Assembly (NCBI RefSeq): GCF_000471905.2
Contig: NW_006499435.1
Span: 1,632,264-1,696,263, forward strand
Length of the DNA: 64,000 bases
Direction of reading: 5' to 3'
Source of the DNA: Amborella trichopoda
Taxonomy: Eukaryota; Streptophyta; Magnoliopsida; Amborellales; Amborellaceae
Under the pieces are notes generated by a model, which was given only the letters and a program-made list of their open reading frames with translations, was not told the origin of the DNA and did no database searches. Below, piece after piece: positions 45,680 to 57,012 of the stretch (the first letter of the stretch is position 1; every line of letters begins with the position of its first letter). The translations under genes were made by a program, and so were the position numbers.

Positions 45680-46062
45680 GGGGGTAAGGTTTGTATAAAG
45701 CATCAACCTTGAGCACTAAAAGTTAGGCTCATCTCGAAATCGTGCTAAAAGATACAATTCTAATCCTTATTGCCTAAAAATATATTTCCATCCCCATGTA
45801 TAAAATTAAAAGATCCCATAATTGTGTAGATCAAACACATATCTATAATCGTTTAAAATTTTGAAAATTGACGGTCTAGATAATATATTTTAAGCTACAC
45901 GAATTTTTAGGATATGAAATCTGTTTTTTTTTTGTAACAATACATCTCGAGGTCAAAATAATCTATTGTAGGATTGTTTTTTGCGAAGTAAAAACCTTTT
46001 TTAAGTGGATTTTTATGATGCACCTTACTTCGATATAGTAAGGTTGACACTTTATAAACTCT
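45680..46062. mobile_element. Mutator-like MITE, family 1
   Basis: Left end GGGGTAAGGTTTGTATAAAG, right arm AGTAAGGTTGACACTTTATA, with the CATCTCGAGGTCAAAATAAT core near 45943. Confidence 0.65.
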
Positions 46063-46498
46063 TTACAAAATTAAGTCCAAAATCCATGCAGTTTCTATAA
46101 GGCATAGGCCTTATAAAAAAAAAAAAGAGAGTAAAGCATTAGCTCTAAATATATTTCCACCACTGATTATAAAATTTGTATTATAAAAGATGGTATAAAT
46201 CTTATTAATCCATGAACACTTCAAAATAAATAGTTTAAAAAATGTATTGTTCCTAAATTTTTTTCCACCACCGTATTGATCAAGGTTGAAAAGATTCATT
46301 TGAAGGTTTTCTGATGCAAAAGCATCGAATTTTTAGGTGGGGCGTAAGTTTTTCCATAAAATTTTGGCTTTATTTTAACCTTTTTTTTTCTTCTCTTGAA
46401 AATGGAAGAGGGAAGGCGTATGTAGATATGCGTCCCAGGACTCATCAAAACTGTGGTCTTAAGTAAAAGATGACGCCATTTTGAGTCCTCTAATGAAA

Positions 46499-46894
46499 GG
46501 GTGGAGTTTGCATACGGATGCACCCGTAGGTGTAGAGATAAGGTGCACCTTCAAATTTTATCATTGTACATAATTTTGATGAAAAATATTATTAGAATTA
46601 TTTTAAAATTTTTTTTATATCTAATTATAAAATTTTAAATATAAAAATGATTAAAATAAAAAATTGATCTATAAGTGTATGAAAATCTTGAAAATAAACG
46701 ATGTAGATAATAGGTTATAAAATACATTATTTCTGAAAGTCAAAATCTTTTTATTTTTCTTAATCCTACATCTCGATGTCAAGACGATGAACAAGGGTTT
46801 TTCTAACATTAAAACGACATTTTTTTTGGATGGATTTTCGCGGGGCATCCGCAGTTTTACATTATACGGTAGCGTCCTTACATAAACTTTTTCC
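46499..46894. mobile_element. Mutator-like MITE, family 1, with decayed 9 bp target duplication
   Basis: Starts GGGTGGAGTTTGCATACGG and ends CTTACATAAACTTTTTCC. Flanking 9-mers CTAATGAAA (46490-46498) and CTCACGAAA (46895-46903) match at 7 of 9. Confidence 0.65.
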
Positions 46895-47608
46895 CTCACG
46901 AAAAGACCGGTTTTTCATTATATTCGAAGGCCCTCATTTCCCTCCCTTTGTGAAATCTCTCTCTTATATAGATGAGAAATACTTTTGCTCGATACTAGAG
47001 AGAGAGAGAGAGAGAAGGTTTTCTCCTTACGCTTGTCCTCCTCCTCCTCCTCCTCCTCATTATTTACTAGGAAACCTGTGAGTAATTTCACGGCATTCTC
47101 TAATTCTCTTTCTTCCATTCCCAAATATCTGTAAGTTATGTCAAGACCATCTCTCTTGATCTGTTTTAATTTCTTGTGACATGTCAAATTTATGGTTGAT
47201 TGGTGCACATCGGTTGCCTTTCACAATCCATTTCTCTAAATTCTGGTTGATTTCCGTATTCATTTGGTTATTTATTTGGGGAATTTCTCTTCTTCTAATT
47301 AAATCTTGTTTCGGGATATTAATCATAGGAATGGGGAATTTAGGGCATGGAATACATTGAGAAAGATTTGTATGTGAGATAATCAGGAGTGCATTGTTGA
47401 GAACAATCTCTTTTTCTGAATTTTATAGTACGAGAGTATGTGTTATCACGAAATTTTAGTTGGTATATTATGAATTCAAGCCTTTGAACCTTTTCTTGGC
47501 TTTCAATAGAAATATTTATTTTTTTGTCTATATAAAATAAAGCAATAAACAGGTTTCCAATTGGTATCCTAATCAGGATCAACCTTTTTTAAATCATATT
47601 AAAACTAA
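46895..47608. other. Spacer with CT/GA and TCC repeats
   Basis: A GA run near 47001-47012 and CCTCCTCCTCCTCCTCCTC near 47038-47057. No gene was recognised. Confidence 0.5.
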
Positions 47609-48524
47609 CTGTGTTATCAAATGCGGGACGCAGACTTGATGCACTCAGGGCTCCGATTTTCTATGCAGCTTGATGTGGCCCCCATGCGGGCTCATCACCT
47701 CCATACAGTCAATAAATTTAAAAATATTTTAAAAGATTATGAAAAAAATATAAGACTGCATGTAATAAAATTAATATATGATTTTCATGACAATAGGCAT
47801 CTTAATGGCTTTTACCTTTGATATATCCATTGCCTGAGCTATTGATAGTCTCATAAAGAGCAACAGAGTTTACTGTCTCTAATCTCTAATAGTGTAATGT
47901 AATTAACATATAATACAAAGTAATATTCATTGAATTAGATAAAACATATACCAATTACCAAGTTACCAACCAAGCACTTCGAAAATATATTAGCATCTAG
48001 CATGTATCATCGACCAAGCTACTGTTACACTGTAGGCTGTATAATAGTGCATAACATCCAAACTCCGAAGACAATGTCATATTAAATAAAGAAGATAATG
48101 AATATAATCAATGTTTCAACTCTTGATCCAACAAGTCATATGATCCATCAAATGCATCTCCTAACTCTGAAGCCAAGGCAGTAGAGCCATCATCATCGGT
48201 GTCGTTAAGCCCATCATCCACATATACTTTTTTTGAAAACTTCAGAATCGAGAAAAAAATAGTCTGTAATTTCTAGGTTTTAATCCCCTTTAAAGCATAA
48301 AAAAATGGTTCTAAGGGGTGTTGTGGGGTTTTATATCCCCCAAACTCCTCCCACCCTATGCGTCGGGGAAAATGACCTTAATGCCTCTCTTCGTGGGCTT
48401 TTTCCGCCCAAGAGCAGTGAGCCGGATATGTAGGCATGCGCCCCCAAATGCGGGTGATGTGCAGCACACTGCTCAAATCGATGAGGTCACATGATGCATT
48501 GTGTGGCCACATTTGATAACACTG
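47609..48524. mobile_element. hAT-like MITE upstream of SINAT
   Basis: Left end CTGTGTTATCAAATGCGGGA, right end complement CAGTGTTATCAAATGTGGCC, so an inverted repeat of about 17 bp with further similarity inward (GATGCACTCA / GATGCATTGT words). Flanking 8-mers AAAACTAA and AATACTGT match weakly. It ends 456 bp before the SINAT start codon. Confidence 0.65.
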
Positions 48525-48980
48525 AATACTGTGTAACTAATCAGAATTTTGTAGTAAGTTGATTGAAATATCAAAGAGCTTATTCTTAATTTCTCTCTTT
48601 TTATCTTTCTAATACATTTCTTTTCTCATTCTTCTTTTTCAGGTTTTGTTATTTTTTCACACTATTTCAATTAATGTCCTTGAAGATGGATCATAGCTAA
48701 CTTGGCACAGTTTAGTTTCCAATGCTTTTAAGTTTACTAATCTCAAGTGAAAAGCAAAAGATTATCATGCTGGCTTCAGATTTTTTTCTTTTCTATTCAA
48801 TTTTTCTGAATTTGTGACAAGCCAAACAACCTACTTATAGACCCATTTCGTAAGGAATTTGGCATTTTTTTATTTCTAAAGACATATTGCTCTCACCTGA
48901 ACATTTTGCAGAGAAATCATGTTGCATGTCCTATTCTGGACATTTTTCTTATATTTGTTTCGTAGTTAATGTGTAGGAAG

Positions 48981-51900
48981 ATGGCATCAGGTGATTCAGA
49001 CATAGAAGCATTGAAGGACTTGCCAGATGTTAGCATTCTAGAGAATCCTTCATTCAGGGATTCTCTTGATTTGGAAGGATTAGATGCTAAAGAACCAAGA
49101 TCTTGGACCATAAAAAACTTGTCTTCAACAGCGAATAGCATTCATGAGTTGTTGGAATGTCCAGTGTGCATGAGCTTTATGTTCCCACCTATACACCAAG
49201 TAAGATAAATATGTCTCTTTTATCTGCCTTCTCTATCTCCTTTCGAACCTAAAACTAGATGGTTTGTGACAGAGATCAATATATCACTAGTTTATATGCT
49301 TGATTACTCTTCCTTACATTTGAACATATGGGTTTGTGTGTTGCTAGATCTGTTGATAGACAAGCAATGATGAGAAATGCTTTCTTAATGCATATATGAT
49401 TTAATTTTTTTACTTTTACTAATTGTGGTCATGGAAATTCGTAATACTCTTTGTTCAAACATATTGTGTTTACATATGGTAGAAATATCATATTGTTTTC
49501 GAAGGAGGAAGGATGTGCCTGTTTATATGTGGGCTTTCTCTAATGCTACATAGAAAATCCCTGTCTCTTGGCTCTCTAGTTTTTGCCTTTTTATATCTCG
49601 AAAGTGGACTGCCTTTCTTTTTTTGCAGATAATTTAACGATAATGTATAATGTATATAAGTTTCTTACACCAAAGCGTAGTACTTTAAATTTCCTTTTCT
49701 TATTTCTTTGTTATATTTTCCGTTTTTCGATGGACCACTAGGCTGGAAGAGTTTTCTTGAAGAAACAACTTGAAACAAGAGAAAATTTAAGTATTGTAAC
49801 TCACTTGTATCGCAAATTTTACTTTTAACAAATATTGCTTGGAAACAAGTACATGGAGAAGACCTTATACATCAAGAGGCATCATAAGAAGCTCATCTCA
49901 TAGTTACTGGGATCCACCTACCAAAGGGTCGATTCCACTCTGAAATCCCAATCCTGCGTTCCGGGGAAGGGGAGCTCACACTCCTCCCGGATTCTTAAAT
50001 TTTGAAATCTTGATCCTTCCTATTAGGGGTCGAGGTCCTAAGTTACACATGATCCAGTTCCCTAGCATTATAGTATAGCAGTATATAATAGTATTGCAAT
50101 GTTGTATAATACACTAGTATAGTAGTTTATCAAATGAGTTATACTATTGCGGTATATGCTACATAGCATAGTGTAAATTATGTAGTTGCATATAATGGAT
50201 TTAAGGGAAAACATCATAAAAAGGGATGAAATCCCTTAAAATATCCTTAAAAGTGTTAAATTATCCATATTAACATTTGAGAGCATACTTTTTCTTTTTC
50301 ATCTCACTTAGATATCTCTTAAAAAAAAAAAATTGAATACCCCAATTGCCTTTGTTTACTATTTGGAATTAGGAACAAAGGGGGGCATTTCAGTAATTTT
50401 GACCTCCAAGAGGCCTCACTCGAACAACGGAAATACTCTAGTTGTTCCACATTACAAATAAGGTAGATTGTTCAATATGAGTAATGCGGAACAACTAGGG
50501 GTATTTTTGTAATGCAATGCATGCAAAGATTTAAGTCCATAATGAAAAAAAAATACCCGTACTTGTTCCACATTACTAATAGTGAACAGTGTGTTCCTTA
50601 TTTGTAACGAGGAACAACTAAGGGTATTTTTGTCATTTGGGTGAGGACTCTTGGGGTTCAAAATTACTGCAATGCCCTTCATTTTTTCCTCATTCCCAAT
50701 ACTGAACAATGGCAATTTGGATACTTGTTAAAAAAACTGAAGGGTATCTAAGTGAAATGGAAAAAAAAAAGTATGCCCTCACATGTTAATAAGGATAATC
50801 TAACTCCTCCAATGATTTTTTAAGAGGTTTCATCCCCTTTAATGATATTTTCCCTAGATTTAAATACAGTAGCATATGGTACCAGGAGTATATAATGTAT
50901 GACATAGTACTGTAGTATATTTTAGCAGTGTAGTATTGGATAGCAATGTTGTATATATTATAGTATAGTATTGAATAACAATGTGGTCTATTATGGTAGT
51001 ATGTAGTAGATACTATACCATTTAACTGTACTCAGGGCCCTTGATTGATTTTCAAATAGATAGAGCTCAGTCCTGTATATTTCACCATCCGAGCACTATA
51101 TGTTTAGCAATGTTCGAAAATTCGCTTGCCCAACCGCCTAGGCGAAAAAATTTTAAAAACGACTAGGCGCTTGCTAGGCGGGGTCATTATGCGTCTTGCG
51201 TCTGAGCGCCCTCCTAGGCGGGCAAGGAACTACAATCTAGGCGCCGCCTCGTGACAGGTTGAAAAAAAGAGGGTTTGGATTAGATTTTGATACAATATAT
51301 TATGTTATGAATCATGTGTTTTTTCTTTTACTTTTTTTTTTGTTTTACGATATATTTACATGTTTATAGTTAAAAGATTAATATTTTTTGTGATTAATTG
51401 TATTTTTTCTCATTTGGATGATGAAATTGAGCATATGTCATATTCTTTTATAAATAATTTATTCTTTTTTTGTACAATGTGTCATGTTTTGATAATCTAT
51501 TATTTGTGCTTTACTTTATTTGATAAATAATTGATTATGTGATATCTTAATGAGATAATTCTTATATGAAAGTGAAACTAATATCTTGTATATTCATTTA
51601 AGTCTTACAAGTTATAATCTCTTTGAGTCTGTTATGTGATTGTACTATTACGTTTTGGTGAGGGCACCCTGTCTCTGGGCGGGCGCCTAGGCGGCCAGGC
51701 ACCTAAAACACCTAGGCATCCGAATCCGCATTTTTTAACACTGATGTTTAGATCTGGCTTCCCTACATATTGGCATTGCGATCCCTAGATTTTGAAGTGT
51801 ATGAACCTTGATCCCCATCATTGGGAGCTTTCTGCTTGCCACAATCCCGCAGTCCTGATCCTTATCTCGTATCCAATTCTATCCCAATCCTGGTAACTGT

Positions 51901-54900
51901 GGCTCATCACTAACATGCACATCCTTACATGAATCACCTCCTCGTATGCACGATAACTTATAATTGTACCAAATATAGAAAGTCCTTGATCTCTTGAATC
52001 ACCTTGGACTCCTCCTTGTGACGATCACTTCGTATTGGTCCCAAGCATATTGCCTCCCATTTTATAATGCTGAGGGAACCTTCCCCCAAACCAAGCATTG
52101 GATCCATTATTAAGGATTCCTTTAGAGTTTAAGATCCGAGGGTGAGGCACATGTCTCTAATGCCTTCACAAACTTGGCTGATAATAATGCAGTTTCTTTG
52201 ATGACCATGATATTGTCCCTGAGTCTGAGTGAAGACACATACCAGCATACTCTTATGGTCATTCCACACGTGCCCAATGACTGTCATTATTGTCCAGAAA
52301 AAGATGTTCTAAAACCTGTCCTTACAATTTCAACATTTTGTTGTTCCCCATACCTATTTTAAAGTATTTCTTCTTATGTTCCCACACAAGATGACCCATC
52401 AAGTGTTGGTCAAGTAAACATGGGAAAAGTTTATATAAGGTTGCAACCTTAAAATGTAGAATCACAGATGCACCTCAAAAATCTATCGGAAATGTTGTTT
52501 TAATGTTGAAAAAGCCCTCTAACCAATCATCTCGACATCAAGATCTATGAATATGAAAAAAAAAAGTTTTTGAATCTCCGAAATCGTGCATCTTGAAACA
52601 TATTATCTAGACCGTCCATTTTTAAGATTTTCATATATTTATAAATCTACTTGTTTTTAACTATTTTTGGAATTTAAAATTTTCTAATTAGGTATGAACA
52701 TAGATTTTAAGATAATATACTAAAAAAAATTTACAACAAAATTACATATTATGATAAAATTTTAAGGTGCGCCTTAAATGGATTGTTTAAGGTTGCAACC
52801 TTATAGAAACCGCACCCAATAAACATTCTCTCTAAATTTTTGCAGACAAATGCAACTTTTTTAGAAAACTTTTTGTTTGGTTTCATTGGACTCCTAACTA
52901 TTCCTTTTAGGCCTGCAGCACAACATATAAGTTCCAAATTCAGATTAAGTACCCAAAAAAGTACGTTATATCAGTCTAACAGTCTTACTTTCTAAATCTT
53001 TTGAGGAGATCTTAAATGTATTTTTGTTGTGAAGAATAATTCCGTTACACTAGTTTGTCTAACTGGATTCCTCAGAAAAATAATTCATGGGATTCATATT
53101 CTTTCATTTCTAAATTGAATAATATATGGATTATTGGTTCCAACGTAAATTAAATCATCATCATAAATACATACCACAAGGAGATCTTTACCCTCTGTTT
53201 TTCTGTGTTGCATGGATTCTTCACCATGGGCTGCATGCCTGGGCCAGACATGTCCATTGGCACGACATGGACATGGATTCTCCATTCCAAAGAATCATGG
53301 GGAGTACTCTTAAGCCACATGGACACATAGAGTCCAACATTTCTGGACTCTTCTCATGATTTGTCGGATTCTTCTCCTGAAAGAATAATATGATATAACA
53401 TTATATTTTAAGCTTTTTTTTATTTTAATCTTAAGTTTTTTTCCACTTGAACCCTAAACACAGAGAAGAGGTTTACGTCTCAAACCTCAAATTCATAAAC
53501 CCGAATATCTCCTAGCTATATCACAGGCAAGTACTTGTGAGTTCCTCATAAGGACTTTGTTGGTTTCTTGGATTCTCTGTCAGTTCTTCTATCATTCTAT
53601 AAACATTATGTGCATTAGATTTTGATAAACTTGTATTGCAATCACTAGCATTTTGAATTGTCAATCAGTCATGCTCGTTTTTTTTTTGGAAGAAAAGTCA
53701 ACTTGTATCATATTAATAGGATTAGTGCTATTACAAATAATTAAAGTTGGCAGCCCACAGTTCGGGTGCTCTATATACACGCAAGGTCTCAAAAACGCTA
53801 GGTGGCCTGCCTGGCTCCCAGCGCCTAGGTAGGCGCCCAGAACCTCGAGCACCTTGCGGTGCAAATTCTTAGTTTTTTTTTATATATTTGCTATCCAAAT
53901 GCACATATATGCATATATTTGTGTCAAAATTTGTAATTTATTCCATTTGAAATTGAAAATATCGCAAGTTCGCAACATACCTTTTTTATATACAAACATA
54001 TCACATGTCTCAGCCTCTCGGGTTGAAAATAAATTTATTCAAAATTTTGAACCATACAAAACATTTAAAAGTCTAATAGGCTACTGTAAGTCTCCAACTC
54101 TCATATTCTCCATATTCCATATCCATAAGGCATAAAATAAACCATAATAACATCGAAGTCTCCAACTCTACAAGTCATCAACAAACAATCTTAGCAATTG
54201 CTTTAGATTCTCATAAATAAGTTTAAGATTGAGGGTTTCTTGTTTTTTTTCAGTTTGGGGTTGAAAAATAAACCCCTAAACTTTTTTTTTACAAACTTGG
54301 GGGTTAAAATGACCCCTTTTGCCCTTTTGGGCAAAGTTTAAAAAAAAAAATCGTAAACTATGCTGGGCGCCTGCCCAAAACTGGGTGCTGGGCGCCCATG
54401 TTGGGGCGCTGGGCAGAAATATTTTTGGGCACCTAAGCGCCAGGTGGTCCGTTTTTTAAACATTGAATACATGGGTACCCAAAAATGGGGACAGTACAAT
54501 CACACAACTACATAAGCAGTCTGGCAATAATATGCTAGTATGAGAGAGGACACTAACTAGAGAAAGAAAGAAGGAAAGAAAGGGGGCGCGCTCCTCATCT
54601 TGTTGCGTGCGTGCGCACACACACCTCAAATCCAACTTTTCAGGGGTTAGAAAGAATGTGTGAAGAAAACAAGAGTGCTAGAAAATTGTTGAGTAAAAAG
54701 ACTGTTAAGTTGTTCTGAATGACTCAAAGAGATGGGAGTTTCAAAGACGAGCTTATACATTGTGTTTGTCTGTATATGTGTCAAAGGAAGGGAGGCAAAA
54801 ACACTAATTTTCAAGTAAAACAAATCAAATTTGAGTTACAATGTAATTAATCAAATTTAAACCATTATTTTTAGTGCATTGTTGGTGCTCAAAGGGAGCT

Positions 54901-57012
54901 AGGTCTAATAAGCCAGGAGAGAAAAAAAAAGAAATAACATGGAAGGGAAATTTTGAGGGAAAATTATAGATACCCCCTAGATTACACTTTTTAGGTATGC
55001 CCAACCCCAACATTTTTCAAGTCACGCCACAAAACCCAATGTCATTATTTTTGCATCCACTCACAAAGTAAAAAACTAGTATTTTTTTGATAATTTAGAG
55101 AAAAACTATCTCAAAATTTTTAGAGAGAGACTATCAAATTTCAAGTTTTAGATAGAGGAATTATCTTAGATTTCTTAGAGAGGAGCTATATCAAAAATTT
55201 TATAGCGAGAAACTATATCAAATTTCATATTTTTTAGAGAAGAATTATATTAAATTATATAGTATTGGGATTAATGGTGTGGTTTAAAAAGTACTTGTGG
55301 GAGCATGCCAAGAAACTAAGGTCCAGGGGGGTTTCTATAATTTTCCCAATTTTTACGGCAATTGTTGGAAGTTCTTTTGGAAGCTCTAGAAAATGATAAA
55401 ATCAGAAAATATTACATTTTCTTGGAAAAATAGCTTCTTTGAAGTTATTTTTAAAATCATCCCTTTCAAAACGTTGTCCAAAGCAATATTGATAATCATG
55501 CCTTTCAAAACGTTATTTTGAAAATTATGCCTTTCAAAACCTTGTCCAAAACAAGGGGAAGCAATTTAATTGAAATTTAATCTTATAGTTTGTAGCTCAA
55601 TATTGGTTCCTTTACTTAACACGTTTTCATTTATTCTGTGTTGTAGTGTCCAAATGGTCACACTCTGTGTTCTGGTTGCAAGGCACGAGTTCAGAATCGC
55701 TGCCCCTCATGCCGATATGACCTTGGGAATATCAGATGCTTGGCTCTAGAGAAGGTGGCAGCTTCCCTGGAATTGCCGTGCAAGAACCGCAATCTTGGTT
55801 GCCCTGAGGTCCTTCCCTATCATAGCAAGCTCAAGCATGAATCTCAATGCACTTATAGACTCCTCTCATGCCCTTATGCTGGTTCTGAGTGTACTGTGGT
55901 AGGTGATGTTCCATTCTTGGTGGCCCATTTGAGGGATGATCACAAAGTAGATATGCATAACGGCTCCACCTTCAACCATCGGTATGTTAAGTCAAACCCC
56001 CATGAGGTGGAGAATGCTATCTGGATGTTGACCGTGAGTATCATTAAGCCCTTCTGGTCCCGCATTTTGTGTTTTCTTGGGAGTTCTTGAAAATTTTAGT
56101 TTTCCTTCATGAGATCCTATGGAAAAATTCAGGGAGAAAATATCGAAAAAATTAGAGAAACAGACAGAATTATTACATCTGTTCTGTAATGGATTATCTT
56201 TCTTATATTTCATATAAATGTTTCACTTAAATTTTAGGCATTGCTGCAAAAAGCTAAATAGAATATAATCCATATGGTTATTATAACAACATTTGTGTAA
56301 GGATTATCAATATCCCATCAATATGTTGGACAGTTGAGGGATAGTGGGACATATTATGGACTTAATGATATGCTTGGTTTGACCAACTCCCCCTCCTTGA
56401 CCATCCAACCTGTTAATTGGACAGTGATAAACCTTATGACTATCTGTTCTCATGACCACATGCATTATGCTATACTCTCCTAAATACAAAGGGATAAAAT
56501 CCAAAAGATAAAGCATAAAATACTATGATACCAAGGTAATATGCATTTTCAAAATGTTGGGATATTTATGCATTTTTTGAAAAAAACGATGATATCTGTC
56601 ACAAGGAAATTTGGTGCTTTTTATCCATACACTTCGCGAAATCCCACTTCTGATGAGTTTGCCTTTTGTTCAGGTATTTAATTGTTTTGGGCACTACTTC
56701 TGCCTGCATTTTGAAGCTTTTATGTTGGGAACGTTCCCTGTCTACATTGCTTTCCTTCGATTCATGGGAGAAGATGATGAGGCCAAGGACTTCAGGTACG
56801 TTTTAGAGGTCGGTCACAATGGGAGGAAGCTAATATGGCAAGGAGTCCCTAGAAGCATCAGAGACAGTCACAGGAAGGTTAGAGATAGCCATGATGGGTT
56901 AATTATTCAAAGGAACATGGCTCTGCTTTTTTCAGGAGATAGAAAAGAATTGAAGCTGAGGCTCACAGGGAAGATATGGAAAGAGCAGGCTAATGTTCAA
57001 CCACAAGATTAA
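48981..57012 (+). CDS. SINA-type RING E3 ubiquitin ligase (SINAT family)
   Basis: Three exons: 48981-49199, 55647-56033 and 56674-57012; 314 codons plus TAA, all GT-AG and phase 0. I chose the Met at 48981 (MASGDSDIEALKDLPD); a Met four codons upstream is possible. The N-terminal 58 residues are acidic and unlike the canonical SINAT1-5 leader. The C3HC4 RING follows: ECPVC, then across the first intron HQCPNGHTLCSGCKARVQNR, then CPSC. Next is the SINA zinc-finger region CKNRNLGCPEVLPYHSKLKH, CPYAGSECTVVGDVPFLVAH and HLRDDHKVDMH. The substrate-binding TRAF-like domain runs from VENAIWMLTVFNCFGHYFCL to LKLRLTGKIWKEQ. SINATs ubiquitinate signalling and autophagy proteins in the cytosol and nucleus; which substrate here is unknown. 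Intron 1 is 6.4 kb and packed with MITEs, so the RING is encoded across it. Confidence 0.93.
50205..50854. mobile_element. Long foldback MITE with 9 bp target duplication (Mutator-like)
   Basis: Starts GGGAAAACATCAT and, complemented, the right end starts GGGAAAATATCAT. The arms are imperfect inverted repeats over about 290 bp with GTTCCACATTAC/GAACAACTA words near the centre. Flanking 9-mers TGGATTTAA (50196-50204) and TAGATTTAA (50855-50863) differ at one position. It interrupts a TATAGTAGTAT-rich stretch (50060-50195, 50864-51020). Confidence 0.85.
51108..51743. mobile_element. hAT-like MITE with perfect 8 bp target duplication
   Basis: Left end CAATGTTCGAAAATTCGC, right end complement CAGTGTTAAAAAATGCGG. 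Both subterminal regions carry repeated GCCTAGGCG words. Identical ATGTTTAG flanks at 51100-51107 and 51744-51751. 636 bp, no coding capacity. Confidence 0.88.
52422..52817. mobile_element. Mutator-like MITE, family 1, with 9 bp target duplication
   Basis: Starts GGGAAAAGTTTATATAAGG, right end complement GGGTGCGGTTTCTATAAGG; both arms then carry TTGCAACCTTAAA. Flanks AGTAAACAT (52413-52421) and AATAAACAT (52818-52826) differ at one base. 396 bp: the best-preserved copy and a good type specimen. Confidence 0.88.
53100..53195 (-). mobile_element. Ty1/copia reverse transcriptase scrap
   Basis: On the minus strand GKDLLVVCIYDDDLIYVGTN matches the catalytic YVDD strand of copia RT (here YDDD). 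Only about 30 codons are recognisable. Confidence 0.65.
53782..54465. mobile_element. hAT-like MITE, same family as 51108-51743
   Basis: Left end CAAGGTCTCAAAAACGC, right end complement CAATGTTTAAAAAACGG, with GCGCCTAGG/GGGCGCC words inside both ends. Flanks TATACACG and AATACATG match at 6 of 8. Confidence 0.75.
55080..55260 (-). repeat. Minisatellite, reverse complement of 40640-40922
   Basis: Units such as TTAGAGAGAGACTATC and AGAGAAAAACTATCTC repeat four to five times in SINAT intron 1. Confidence 0.75.
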
